The notes: a model not told the origin generated them from the sequence alone. A stretch of 64,000 bases of DNA from Litoreibacter meonggei (GCF_003663885.1 NZ_RCCE01000002.1:124001-188000), one strand, 5' to 3'. Positions 8,369 through 20,483 are shown, counted from the first letter of the stretch. Numbers and translations: made by a program.

Positions 8369-8701
8369 ATGGAAAACCCCGAACACCGCTGGCACGACAT
8401 GGGCGGCGACGCCGCCGGTCCCGTCCCGATGGACGGCCACGACTTTGCCATCTGGGAAAAACGCGTCGATGCGCTGGTGATCCTTGGCCAGCAACGCGGA
8501 CATTTCACCGTCGACGGCCTGCGCCGCGCGCTGGAGGACATGGGCGAGCAAGCGTTCGAGAGCATGACCTACTACGAACGCTGGGTTGCGTCGCTGAACC
8601 AGAACCTGATCGAGGCGGGCGTTTATTCGCTGGAAGAACTCGGCACCAAGATGGAAGAAATCAAGGCCCGCGGCGACACCTACGGCGCGGTGCAGTCGTG
8701 A
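8369..8701 (+). CDS. nitrile hydratase beta subunit, N-terminal half (ScnB-like), or activator
   Basis: This 110-aa protein corresponds to the helical N-terminal half of the nitrile hydratase beta subunit: HDMGG...GPVP near the start, WEKRVDAL, then MTYYERWVASL and a helical end. It stops where a normal beta subunit would continue into its SH3-like barrel, which is encoded by the next gene in an overlapping frame. In thiocyanate hydrolase and toyocamycin nitrile hydratase the beta chain is split at the same point. NHase activator proteins share this fold, so an accessory role is the main alternative. Confidence 0.82.
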   Translation: MENPEHRWHDMGGDAAGPVPMDGHDFAIWEKRVDALVILGQQRGHFTVDGLRRALEDMGEQAFESMTYYERWVASLNQNLIEAGVYSLEELGTKMEEIKARGDTYGAVQS

Positions 8702-8976
8702 CCCTAACGCCTGGCTCCACGGTCCGCATCAAGACCATGTCCCCCTTGGGCCACATCCGCACGCCGCATTATCTGCGCGGCAAAACCGGTGTCGTCGAAC
8801 GCGTCCTTGGCCCTTTCAAGAACCCCGAGCAACTGGCCTACATGGTCCCCGCGCCCACCCGCACGCTCTACCGTGTCCGCTTTGAGATGGGTCATATCTG
8901 GCCCAACGCAGAAGCCCCGCAAGACACGCTGGACGCCGAAATCTACGAACACTGGATCGACCAAAATGCCCCATGA
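8698..8976 (+). CDS. nitrile hydratase beta subunit, C-terminal SH3-like half (ScnA-like)
   Basis: The 92-aa product is the SH3-like barrel of a nitrile hydratase beta subunit. Family landmarks are the PLGHIRTPHYLRGKTGVVE segment (residues 15-33) and the closing YRVRFEMGHIWPNAE strand. The GTG start overlaps the stop of the preceding gene by 4 bp, and the 3' end overlaps the alpha gene by 11 bp, so the three subunits are tightly coupled. The order beta-N, beta-C, alpha is the same as scnB-scnA-scnC. Confidence 0.85.
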   Translation: MTLTPGSTVRIKTMSPLGHIRTPHYLRGKTGVVERVLGPFKNPEQLAYMVPAPTRTLYRVRFEMGHIWPNAEAPQDTLDAEIYEHWIDQNAP

Positions 8977-9607
8977 TCATCACGACCATGACCACCTGTC
9001 CGCGTCCGGCCACCCTTACCGAAAGGACAATGATGGCCAACTAACTTACTGGCAAACCATGGAAATCGCCATCCGCGAGTTAATGGTTGAAAAGGGCGAG
9101 CTGACGCCCGCACAAATCCAAGCGCAGATCGACGCGATGGATGATCGCTCCCCCGCGAACGGGGCCGCAGTGGTGGCCCGTGCATGGACTGATCCCGACT
9201 TCAAGAAACGCCTGCTGGCTAACGGCTCCGACGCCGCCCGCGAAATGGGCTTCGACATTGGCCCGATGCATCTGGTCGCCGTCGAGAACACCATCGACAC
9301 ACATAACCTGATCGTCTGCACGCTCTGCTCGTGCTACCCGCGCAATCTGCTGGGCCTGCCGCCCGACTGGTACAAAACCCGCGAGTATCGCTCCCGCGCG
9401 GTGCGCGAGCCGCGTGCCGTCCTGCGCGAGTTTGGCGTGGACCTGCCCGCAAACATTACCCTGCGCGTCCACGACAGCACCGCTGACATGCGCTATATCG
9501 TGCTGCCCGCCCGCCCCGAAGGCACCGATGAGATGACCGCCGAGCAACTGGCAGAACTCGTCACCCGCGACAGCATGATCGGCACCGGCCTGCCTAAATC
9601 GCCCTGA
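8966..9607 (+). CDS. cobalt-type nitrile hydratase alpha subunit
   Basis: A 213-aa alpha subunit of nitrile hydratase, which hydrates nitriles to amides. The metal claw is CTLCSC (about residues 115-120). The Thr in the second position is the signature of non-corrin cobalt enzymes, while iron enzymes have Ser there, and two of the cysteines are oxidised to sulfinate/sulfenate in the family. The C-terminal DWYKTREYRSRAVREPR and GTDEMTAEQLAELVTRD follow nitrile hydratase more than thiocyanate hydrolase gamma. The N-terminus is histidine-rich (MPHDHHDHDH), as in thiocyanate hydrolase, and may help metal loading. The stop overlaps the ATG of the DMT transporter gene. Confidence 0.93.
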   Translation: MPHDHHDHDHLSASGHPYRKDNDGQLTYWQTMEIAIRELMVEKGELTPAQIQAQIDAMDDRSPANGAAVVARAWTDPDFKKRLLANGSDAAREMGFDIGPMHLVAVENTIDTHNLIVCTLCSCYPRNLLGLPPDWYKTREYRSRAVREPRAVLREFGVDLPANITLRVHDSTADMRYIVLPARPEGTDEMTAEQLAELVTRDSMIGTGLPKSP

Positions 9608-10470
9608 TGGTGGAAAACAACGTCGCGCGGGGCATCGCCCTGATGCTCGCGGCCACGCTTATGTTTACGCTGATGGATGTCTGCGCCAAGGCGCTCTCCA
9701 CCCGCGTCGACACTGTGCAGACCCTGTGGGCACGCTACACGGTGCAGATGGTGCTGGTCACGCTGATCGTGTCGCCGCGCCTGCGCTCCGTCATCCACAC
9801 AGAGCGCCTAGGCCTACAGGTCTTCCGCGCCATCGTGCTGCTGGCCACAACCGGATTTTTCTTCGTCGGTTTCAAAAAAATGTCGTTGATCGAGACCACC
9901 GCTCTCATGCAAATCGCCCCGATTTTTATCATGGTGGGCGCCGCGATTTTCCTTGGGGAGACCTTCGGGATACGTCGCGCAGCAGCGGCGGCGATCGCTC
10001 TCATCGGTGCCATGATCGTACTGCGCCCCGGCACCGAAGCCTTCACCCCCTATGCCCTGTTCACCTTGGGCGGCGTGGTCTGTTATTCGACCTATGCGCT
10101 TGCCACACGCTACGCGGGTCGGGGTGAAGACGTCTGGACCTCGCTTTTCTACACCGGCACCGTCGCCACGCTGGTTCTCTGCGTGATGGTGCCTTTCTTC
10201 TGGCAGCCGCTGGAGGCCTCCGACCTGCCCTACATGCTGGGCGTCGGCCTGCTTGGCACCATCGGGCAATTGCTGCTGATCCGCGCGCTGTCCATGGCCC
10301 CCGCGTCTGTTCTTGCACCGTTCACCTATGTGGCGCTGATCTTCTCCAGCGTCTGGGGCGTGGTGTTCTTCAACAACTATCCCGACGGGCCGGTCTATAT
10401 CGGGGCGCTTGTTATCGTCGGGGCCGGGCTTTATGTCTGGCACCGTGAAACACGGGTTAAAACCAGCTAA
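9607..10470 (+). CDS. DMT-superfamily (EamA) transporter
   Basis: A 287-aa inner-membrane protein with about ten hydrophobic helices in two EamA repeats, and the usual EamA landmarks such as LIRALSMAPASVLAPFTY near residues 223-240. These carriers export metabolites or amino acids. It begins in the stop of the nitrile hydratase alpha gene, so it is cotranslated and may move a substrate or product of that enzyme; this link is positional only. It is followed after 3 bp by an acyltransferase gene. Confidence 0.88.
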   Translation: MVENNVARGIALMLAATLMFTLMDVCAKALSTRVDTVQTLWARYTVQMVLVTLIVSPRLRSVIHTERLGLQVFRAIVLLATTGFFFVGFKKMSLIETTALMQIAPIFIMVGAAIFLGETFGIRRAAAAAIALIGAMIVLRPGTEAFTPYALFTLGGVVCYSTYALATRYAGRGEDVWTSLFYTGTVATLVLCVMVPFFWQPLEASDLPYMLGVGLLGTIGQLLLIRALSMAPASVLAPFTYVALIFSSVWGVVFFNNYPDGPVYIGALVIVGAGLYVWHRETRVKTS

Positions 10471-10473
10471 CAC

Positions 10474-11421
10474 ATGGCACTAGGCAGCACAGCACAAGGG
10501 CGTCGCGGCGCGGGCGAATACGTCACCTATCTGGTGATCCGCGCCATTATCGGGCTGGCGCTGCTGGTGCCCTATCGCTGGCGCGTGCCCATGGCGGGCT
10601 GGATCGTCTCGCGCGTCGTTGCCCCCTTGGCGGGCTATTCCAAACGGGTGCGGGAAAACCTTGCCTATGTCTGCCCCGACCTGCCTGAGGCCGAGGTGAG
10701 GCATCTCGTCCGTGCAGTCCCCGACAACGCAGGCCGCACGCTGATCGAGATATATTCCGGCGCAGGTTTCACCGACCGCTTCAAACACGCCCCGCTGACC
10801 GGCGCGGGCGTAGAGGCACTGCACGAAGCCCACGCGGAAGGTCGCCCCGTCGTCCTCGTCACCGGCCATTTCGGCAATTACGACGCCCCCCGTGCGGCGC
10901 TCATCGCAGCGGGCTTCAACGTCGGCGCGCTCTACCGCGAGATGAACAACGCCTATTTCAACCCCCACTACGTCGCCGCCATCAGCAAGGTCGGCACGCC
11001 GGTTTTTCCACGCGGGCGTCAGGGTTTGGCGGGGTTGATCAAGTTCCTGCGCTCCGGTGGCATGGCGGGGTTTCTGGTGGATCAATACATGTGGGACGGC
11101 GAGGATCTGACCTTCTTCGGCAAACCCGCGCCCACCGCGCTGTCCGCAGCTGAATTGGCATTGAAATACAAGGCTTTGGTAATACCCGTCTACGGAATAC
11201 GCCAGCCGAACGGCTTGGATTTCGAGGTGGTCTGCGAAGCGCCCATCGAGCACTCGACAGCCAAGGAAATGACGCAGACCCTCAACGACTCCTTAGAGGC
11301 CTTGGCGCGTCAGCACATGGATCAATGGTTCTGGATTCACCGCCGCTGGAAACCCGAACAGGCGGAGGTCCGTCAGTCAATCCGCGCGGCTGCCAAGATG
11401 GGGCCAAACGATCCGTCCTGA
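10474..11421 (+). CDS. lysophospholipid/lipid A acyltransferase family protein (LpxL/HtrB-like)
   Basis: The 315-aa protein has an N-terminal membrane anchor (about residues 17-45) and the HxxxxD catalytic motif in TGHFGNYDAPRA (about 128-139), followed by the RPRGRQGL-like and FLVDQ elements of the LpxL/LpxM family of late acyltransferases. Its likely role is acyl transfer to lipid A or a related lipid at the inner membrane. The 3' end overlaps the convergent DUF1223 gene by 49 bp. It is 3 bp from the DMT gene and ends the operon. Confidence 0.85.
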   Translation: MALGSTAQGRRGAGEYVTYLVIRAIIGLALLVPYRWRVPMAGWIVSRVVAPLAGYSKRVRENLAYVCPDLPEAEVRHLVRAVPDNAGRTLIEIYSGAGFTDRFKHAPLTGAGVEALHEAHAEGRPVVLVTGHFGNYDAPRAALIAAGFNVGALYREMNNAYFNPHYVAAISKVGTPVFPRGRQGLAGLIKFLRSGGMAGFLVDQYMWDGEDLTFFGKPAPTALSAAELALKYKALVIPVYGIRQPNGLDFEVVCEAPIEHSTAKEMTQTLNDSLEALARQHMDQWFWIHRRWKPEQAEVRQSIRAAAKMGPNDPS

Positions 11422-12077
11422 ATAAACACTACCGCCGGATGATCCCCTGGCGCCTCGGCTTCAATGCTCAGATCAGCATCCCCGTTCCAATCGCCAATAG
11501 AAACCAAACTCTCTACCACGTTGTGATAGGTGACGTCCTTGCCGGCATTCTCGCCAGAGCGAATGCTCACCTTCTGCTCTCGGATGTAGCGCGCAACCTG
11601 AATCAACATTTTACTGGGCACATCGCCCGTCCGCCGTGCCTTTATCTGGAGAGTCCCGCTGGCATCGCGGGTCAGTTTCAGCGCCACCGTCTCTGCCATG
11701 TTCTTGTGACGATCAATATGCTTGGCTAGCTGCATGGCCTTGGTTCCGACAATCTCGTCAGTACCGGCAATCACCATCTGCGGCGTGTAGATCATGGTGC
11801 TTTGCGACGCACGGGCATAGCCGCGTTGACGCTCTGTATTGGCGGGACTCGCGAACTCGTCGACCCAGCCAAGGTAATCCCAATAATCCACGTGCAGGCT
11901 CAGGGCGATCACGTCATCGCGATCCGCCAATTCGCCCAGCAACGCATCAGCCGGTGGGCAGGAGGAACATCCTTGAGAGGTGAACAATTCCACCACAACC
12001 GGCCCACCCGCATAGGCGGGAAATGCGGATGCCAGTGTTAAAGAGGCAATTGCTGCGGCAGTCAGGCGTTTGATCAT
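11373..12077 (-). CDS. secreted DUF1223 thioredoxin-fold protein
   Basis: A signal peptide (MIKRLTAAAIASLTLASAFPAYA) is followed by a thioredoxin-like domain with VELFTSQGCSSCPPADALL, which places a CxxC motif near residues 36-39 of the precursor, and the HVDYWDYLGW segment typical of DUF1223. The 234-aa protein probably acts in the periplasm in thiol or metal redox handling; the family has no firmly established role. It often sits near acnA in roseobacters, as here. Its 3' end overlaps the convergent acyltransferase gene. Confidence 0.88.
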   Translation of the reverse strand: MIKRLTAAAIASLTLASAFPAYAGGPVVVELFTSQGCSSCPPADALLGELADRDDVIALSLHVDYWDYLGWVDEFASPANTERQRGYARASQSTMIYTPQMVIAGTDEIVGTKAMQLAKHIDRHKNMAETVALKLTRDASGTLQIKARRTGDVPSKMLIQVARYIREQKVSIRSGENAGKDVTYHNVVESLVSIGDWNGDADLSIEAEAPGDHPAVVFIQDGSFGPILAAARID

Positions 12078-12162
12078 GTCAATCTCTGTGTTCCATAAGG
12101 GTCTTTCTCTAACTTAGGGTGTCACTACCCCACACGCCAATCAAGCCTTTGCGAGCAATGCG

Positions 12163-12609
12163 TCAGAGCCACCGCCGCGTCGCTTGCAGGTATATCTCGG
12201 CCTCGTCGCCAAAGGTCGCACGAAGCGTCGCCTCCTCGGGGATTATAAAACGGCGGTTCATGACCATGATAAACAGCGGGACCAACGCGAGACACAACAG
12301 CTGGCCAAGCCAGACAATCACGCCGGCCAGTATCGTTGCCATGCCAAGGTAAATCGGGTTGCGCGACAGCTGGTACGGACCCTCGACAATCAGTGTTTTA
12401 GGAACGTGGTGCGGCTCGATGGTGGTGTTGCGACGCCAAAACCAAAAGGCTGACCAGCCTATCAGCACAAGGCCAACGGCAAACAGTCCCCAGCCAACAA
12501 TGCTCAATAGGGCGATGTTCAAACGGGCGGGCAATAGCATCGCTCCGACCCAGCTTAGGCAGATGAAGCCAAGCATCCAGAGCGGCGGAAGGTCAGGAAA
12601 TTTGTTCAT
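12163..12609 (-). CDS. isoprenylcysteine carboxylmethyltransferase-family membrane methyltransferase
   Basis: This 148-aa integral membrane protein has four hydrophobic segments and the ICMT/PEMT-family motif GPYQLSRNPIYLGMA near residues 75-89, in which the Asn-Pro and following Tyr form part of the SAM pocket, and a C-terminal EEATLRATFG Glu-rich element. Family members methylate small lipophilic or protein carboxyl substrates; bacterial substrates are mostly unknown. It stands alone between DUF1223 and acnA. Confidence 0.82.
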   Translation of the reverse strand: MNKFPDLPPLWMLGFICLSWVGAMLLPARLNIALLSIVGWGLFAVGLVLIGWSAFWFWRRNTTIEPHHVPKTLIVEGPYQLSRNPIYLGMATILAGVIVWLGQLLCLALVPLFIMVMNRRFIIPEEATLRATFGDEAEIYLQATRRWL

Positions 12610-12656
12610 GTAACGACACTACCGTCGGCCCCACCGAAGGCAAAGCGCCATATGCA

Positions 12657-12691
12657 ATAAAAGGCCCGCCACGAGGTTATCGCAGCGGGCC
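12657..12691 (-). terminator. rho-independent terminator of acnA
   Basis: On the minus strand, 22 bp after the acnA stop, GGCCCGC (12691-12685) pairs with GCGGGCC (12669-12663) around a 15-nt loop and is followed by TTTTATT. A 7-bp GC stem with a T-run is a good intrinsic terminator. Confidence 0.75.
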
Positions 12692-12713
12692 AAATCTTGG
12701 TCAGATTTTAAAT

Positions 12714-15482
<2,769 letters not shown>

Positions 15483-15583
15483 AGCTGGGACTCCCGAAAT
15501 TGACATAGAATGGAATTGCTATGGCCGTCTTGCCCCAAGAAACACAGGCGATCAAGGGGGCATAACGTCCTTTAAGCGCTTTT

Positions 15584-15601
15584 TGTATACTATTGCATAC
15601 A
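15584..15601. promoter_or_regulatory. near-perfect inverted repeat in the acnA-ccmA divergent promoter region
   Basis: TGTATAC (15584-15590) and GCATACA (15595-15601) form an inverted repeat with 7-bp arms (one mismatch) and a 4-bp spacer, inside an A/T-rich block of a G+C-rich genome. It lies 102 bp upstream of the acnA start and 47 bp upstream of ccmA. The TGTATAC core resembles operators of some GntR-family repressors. No regulator gene adjoins it. Confidence 0.45.
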
Positions 15602-15647
15602 TTTTTACCTGTTTTCGCCACGCAGCCGATGCGCTAGGCGTGTTTCG

Positions 15648-16277
15648 ATGAAATTTGGTGTCGAAAATCTGGCCTGCCGACGTGGCGAGGTGACAGTGCT
15701 CACTGGCGTAACTTTCGAGGTCGCCGCGGGGGAGGCGCTTATTTTACGCGCGCCCAACGGTGCGGGAAAGACCACGCTGCTGCGCTGTTTGGCGGGCCTG
15801 ACGCCACCCGTTTCGGGCAAGCTCGGCTTCTCGACCGAGGATGTCGCCTACGCCGCCCATGCGGACGGGTTGAAGGCGCAGTTAAGCGTCGAAGAGAACC
15901 TGCAATTCTGGGCCGATATCTTCGGCACCCGCGATATCACCCCCGCTGTTGAAACCTTCGATCTGGAAAGCCTGCTCACGCGCCGCGCCCAAGACCTCTC
16001 CGCTGGTCAAAAACGCCGCCTATCGCTGTCGCGCCTGATGCTCACCGGACGCGCAATCTGGGCGCTGGACGAACCCACGGTCTCGCTCGATACCGAAAAC
16101 GTCGCCCGCTTCGCCGCCGCGATCACTGCACATATGGCAGCAGGCGGCTCCGCCATCTTGGCCACCCATATCGACCTCGGCTTGCCCTCCGCGCGCACGC
16201 TCGACCTCTCGCCCTATCGCGCAATCTTGCAAGACGCCCCGTCGGATGACCCCTTTCTGGACGAGGCGTTCCTATGA
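15648..16277 (+). CDS. ccmA: heme exporter ATP-binding protein CcmA
   Basis: A 209-aa ABC ATPase with Walker A PNGAGKTT (about 39-46), signature LSAGQKRR (about 120-127) and Walker B IWALDEPT. In System I cytochrome c maturation, CcmA powers CcmB/C/D to release holo-CcmE for heme delivery in the periplasm. Its stop overlaps the start of ccmB by 4 bp (ATGA). It is the first gene of the cluster and is divergent from acnA. Confidence 0.95.
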   Translation: MKFGVENLACRRGEVTVLTGVTFEVAAGEALILRAPNGAGKTTLLRCLAGLTPPVSGKLGFSTEDVAYAAHADGLKAQLSVEENLQFWADIFGTRDITPAVETFDLESLLTRRAQDLSAGQKRRLSLSRLMLTGRAIWALDEPTVSLDTENVARFAAAITAHMAAGGSAILATHIDLGLPSARTLDLSPYRAILQDAPSDDPFLDEAFL

Positions 16278-16930
16278 TCGCCCTCCTCCGCCGCGACCTT
16301 AGACTTGCGATCCGTGCAGGCGGCGGCTTCGGCCTTGGCCTTGCGTTTTTCCTGATCCTCGTGGTGCTGGTCCCCTTCGGCGTCGGGCCAAACTCCGACA
16401 TCCTGTCGCGCATCGCCCCCGGCATCCTATGGGTCGGAGCGCTGTTGTCCTGCCTGCTGTCACTCGACCGCATCTTCCAGCTCGACTACGAGGACGGCAC
16501 GCTAGACCTGCTCGCCACAGCACCCCTCCCGCTGGAGGCGGCCGCAACACTCAAGGCCCTCTCCCATTGGCTCACCACCGGTTTGCCGCTAACAATTGCC
16601 GCCCCATTCCTTGGCGTTCTGCTCAGCATGCCAAGCGGCGCAACCTTCTGGTTGGTGGCCTCGCTGGCACTCGGCACCCCTGCGCTCTCCATGCTCGGCA
16701 CTTTCGGCGCGGCCCTGACTGTCGGCCTGAAACGCGGTGGGTTGCTGGTCTCGCTGCTGGTGCTGCCGCTCTACATGCCAACGCTTATTTTCGGGGCCGA
16801 GGCCGTGCGTCGTGGTGCCGAAGGCCTGCCCGCCACCACCGCCCTACTCTTCCTTGCAGCCATCACTGCAGGCTGCGCGGCGCTGCTGCCCTTCGCCTCC
16901 GCCGCCGCCCTGCGGATGAACCTGCGATAG
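16274..16930 (+). CDS. ccmB: heme exporter membrane protein CcmB
   Basis: A 218-aa inner-membrane protein with six predicted helices, beginning [15 protein letters not shown], as is usual for Ccm[22 protein letters not shown] near residues 64-84 is the family's most recognisable cytoplasmic stretch. It is the membrane subunit partnering CcmA and overlaps that gene by 4 bp. Confidence 0.95.
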   Translation: MIALLRRDLRLAIRAGGGFGLGLAFFLILVVLVPFGVGPNSDILSRIAPGILWVGALLSCLLSLDRIFQLDYEDGTLDLLATAPLPLEAAATLKALSHWLTTGLPLTIAAPFLGVLLSMPSGATFWLVASLALGTPALSMLGTFGAALTVGLKRGGLLVSLLVLPLYMPTLIFGAEAVRRGAEGLPATTALLFLAAITAGCAALLPFASAAALRMNLR

Positions 16931-17005
16931 AACACGCGCGAATGTGACATATGGCCCGCCGCAAATCCCATTGCCCCGCACGAAAGCATCCCATAACAGT
17001 AGCCC

Positions 17006-17734
17006 ATGTCGATCTGGGAATACGCAAATCCGACCCGCTTCATGCAGACATCTGGCAAGCTGTTGCCAACGGTGGCTGTGTTGTCTTTGCTGTGTCTGGT
17101 CATTGGCCTGATCTGGGGGTTCTTCTTTACCCCGGATGACTACCGCCAAGGCTCCACCGTCAAGATCATCTACCTACATGTGCCCAGCGCCCTGATGGCG
17201 ATCAATGCGTGGCTGATGATGCTTGTCACCTCGCTGATCTGGCTCATCCGCCGCCACCATGTCTCCGCCCTCGCAGCCAAGGCTGCGGCACCGATTGGGC
17301 TGACTATGACAGTGATTGCGCTGATCACCGGCGCGATCTGGGGCCAGCCTATGTGGGGCACCTATTGGGCGTGGGATCCGCGCCTGACCTCTTTCCTGAT
17401 CCTGTTCCTGTTCTACCTCGGCTATATGGCGCTTTGGGCCGCGATCGAGAATCCCGATACCGCCGCCGACCTCACCTCGGTCCTCTGCCTCGTCGGCTCA
17501 GTCTTCGCGTTGCTATCGCGTTATGCGGTCAACTTCTGGAACCAAGGTCTGCACCAAGGCGCGTCCCTTTCGCTGGACAAGGAGGAGAACGTCGCCGACG
17601 TTTTCTACCTGCCGCTGCTGGTCTCAATAGCCGGATTCGTGCTTTTGTTCCTTGCGCTGGTTTTGCTGCGCACCCGCACCGAAATCCGTATCCGCCGCGC
17701 CGGCGCCTTGGTCGCGCGCGAACGTCTTAGCTAA
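17006..17734 (+). CDS. ccmC: heme handling protein CcmC
   Basis: This 242-aa protein has six membrane helices and the tryptophan-rich WWD heme-binding motif WGQPMWGTYWAWDPRLTS (about residues 112-129), with external His residues flanking it (YLHVPSA early; NQGLHQG later). CcmC loads heme onto CcmE. The gene follows ccmB after 75 bp and precedes ccmD by 24 bp. Confidence 0.95.
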   Translation: MSIWEYANPTRFMQTSGKLLPTVAVLSLLCLVIGLIWGFFFTPDDYRQGSTVKIIYLHVPSALMAINAWLMMLVTSLIWLIRRHHVSALAAKAAAPIGLTMTVIALITGAIWGQPMWGTYWAWDPRLTSFLILFLFYLGYMALWAAIENPDTAADLTSVLCLVGSVFALLSRYAVNFWNQGLHQGASLSLDKEENVADVFYLPLLVSIAGFVLLFLALVLLRTRTEIRIRRAGALVARERLS

Positions 17735-17758
17735 CCGCAGGCCCGCAAAGGACGCATC

Positions 17759-17920
17759 ATGCCCGATCTTGGAAAATACGCCGACACCGTGCTGTCCGCC
17801 TATGCCATCAGCATCGTGATCCTGATCGGCCTTGTCGCGTTGTCCGTCTGGCAATCGCGCCGCGCACTCACCCGCCTCGCCGAGATCGAGGCACGCCGCA
17901 ATGCTGCGAAATCCCGTTGA
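17759..17920 (+). CDS. ccmD: heme exporter small subunit CcmD
   Basis: A 53-aa ORF directly after ccmC: one membrane helix (about residues 12-32, YAISIVILIGLVALSVW), then a basic cytoplasmic tail with SRRAL and EIEARR. Size, topology and position fit CcmD, which stabilises the CcmC-CcmE complex. An AAAGGA site lies 8 bp before the ATG. The usual next gene, ccmG (helX), is absent; the following gene is a convergent regulator 7 bp away. Confidence 0.88.
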   Translation: MPDLGKYADTVLSAYAISIVILIGLVALSVWQSRRALTRLAEIEARRNAAKSR

Positions 17921-17927
17921 TTTCATC

Positions 17928-18425
17928 TCAATAGATATATCTGATCTGATCTGACCAATACCGCTCCATCCGGTGCAGCGAATGGTTGATGGTATCAATC
18001 CCGTCATTGCCGAGGATGCCGTTTTCTTCCAGACCAATTGCGTGACGCTCGAACAGGTCGGTCACATGATTGCGCACCGCACGCCCCTTTTCCGTCAGCC
18101 GTACGCGCACCGATCGCCGGTCAATCTCACACCTCTGGTGGTGCATATAGCCCATCTCCACCAGCTTCTTGAGGTTGTAAGACACATTCGATCCCTGATA
18201 GTAGCCGCGCGATTTCAACTCGCCTGCGGTCACTTCGTTCTCGCCGATGTTGAACAACAGCAGCGCTTGGACCGAGTTGATGTCTAGGACGCCCAACCGT
18301 TCAAACTCGTCCTTGATCACGTCCAGCAAAAGCCGGTGCAACCGTTCCACCAAGGCAAGGCTTTCCAGATATCCGGTCATAAACATGCGAGCCTGTGGGC
18401 TGGCAACGGGGTTGTGCATACTCAT
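17928..18425 (-). CDS. MarR-family transcriptional regulator, LdtR-like
   Basis: The start is the ATG preceded by GGAG 8 bp upstream; an upstream in-frame ATG lacks one. The 165-aa protein has a MarR winged helix: INSVQALLLFNIGENEVTAG, recognition helix RGYYQGSNVSYNLKKL and wing CEIDRRSVRVRLTEKG. These stretches closely resemble LdtR of Rhizobiales, a repressor/activator linked to L,D-transpeptidase and osmotic tolerance. Whether it has that regulon here is unknown. It is convergent with the ccm cluster. Confidence 0.85.
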   Translation of the reverse strand: MSMHNPVASPQARMFMTGYLESLALVERLHRLLLDVIKDEFERLGVLDINSVQALLLFNIGENEVTAGELKSRGYYQGSNVSYNLKKLVEMGYMHHQRCEIDRRSVRVRLTEKGRAVRNHVTDLFERHAIGLEENGILGNDGIDTINHSLHRMERYWSDQIRYIY

Positions 18426-18509
18426 ATTTCGTTCTCCGACTGCGGGTGCTCGCACAGCCGGAATAGTCGGAGAATCACCAATAAACGGTTAAATGCGCGA
18501 AAATCTTCG

Positions 18510-18788
18510 CTAAAAGATCTTCGATCCGTTAACCGCTTGCGCAATCAGCCCCGCGAACCGCTCCGGTGCGGCCGCCTGCCCGGACGCCCACTGATACATA
18601 TCATGGTCGCTCTCGCTCAGCATCTCGTCATAGAGCGCCAGATCGGCATCGGACAGCCCATCCAGCCCATTGCTTGCAAACCCGCCAAGGATCAAATCCA
18701 TTTCCTTGATCCCGCGCCGCATAGAGCGCAGTTTGAGCCGCCGAAGCTTGGTCTCTCGCGGCTCGCCCTTTGGCCCCAACTCTTTCAT
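18510..18788 (-). CDS. sdhE: succinate dehydrogenase assembly factor SdhE
   Basis: This 92-aa protein has the SdhE/Sdh5 signature RRLKLRSMRRGIKEMDLILGGF split across residues 16-37 (the RGxxE motif is RRGIKEMD) and a second block LYDEMLSESDHDMYQWASG. SdhE helps covalent FAD insertion into SdhA. It overlaps the upstream XRE regulator gene by 4 bp, so the two share an mRNA. Confidence 0.92.
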   Translation of the reverse strand: MKELGPKGEPRETKLRRLKLRSMRRGIKEMDLILGGFASNGLDGLSDADLALYDEMLSESDHDMYQWASGQAAAPERFAGLIAQAVNGSKIF

Positions 18789-19177
18789 TCCGGTGTCCGC
18801 AGCAATTTGCCCAGGCGCTTTTCCAGCCGCCCCAGATGATCCGCCAGTCGGGCGAACTCTGCCTTGGTACGGCGCATTTCCAGCAGGATGCCCTTAACGT
18901 CACCCGACAAGTCCACCTCGCCCACAGGCGCGTCCAGACCTTCGCCTTCCGCCGTCAGGAGCCAGCGCATGGACACATTCAGCATCCCCGACATCATCGA
19001 CAAGCGGTTCGCGCGCGGCTCGTCCACGTCATCTTCCCAGCCGCGAATTGTCTTCAGTTTCACGCCCAGTTTCTTGGCGAGGTGTTCCTGTGTCAGCCCT
19101 TGCGCCTCGCGTGCGGCGGCGACACGGTCTCCAAATGTGGCGTTCTCGTTGCTGAAATACATTTCGGGGTCGTCCAT
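18785..19177 (-). CDS. XRE-family helix-turn-helix regulator
   Basis: A 130-aa protein with an N-terminal Cro/CI-type HTH (FGDRVAAAREAQGLTQEHLAKK, then LKTIRGWEDDVDEPR) at about residues 15-60 and a C-terminal heptad-rich helix (RLADHLGRLEKRLGKLL) likely to dimerise. It is coupled to sdhE by a 4-bp overlap. Its targets cannot be read from sequence; regulation of sdhE or of the divergent aminotransferase gene are the obvious candidates. Confidence 0.85.
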   Translation of the reverse strand: MDDPEMYFSNENATFGDRVAAAREAQGLTQEHLAKKLGVKLKTIRGWEDDVDEPRANRLSMMSGMLNVSMRWLLTAEGEGLDAPVGEVDLSGDVKGILLEMRRTKAEFARLADHLGRLEKRLGKLLRTPE

Positions 19178-19209
19178 TTCTGGCTCCTTGCAAGGGCGTT
19201 ATCGCTTGA

Positions 19210-20472
<1,263 letters not shown>

Positions 20473-20483
20473 CTATACCAGCG

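Noticed and set aside
8369-8701. Frameshifted beta subunit rather than a split gene
   Set aside because: The two pieces overlap by only 4 bp as start and stop codons, each has a full-length counterpart in three-subunit enzymes, and the split falls between domains.
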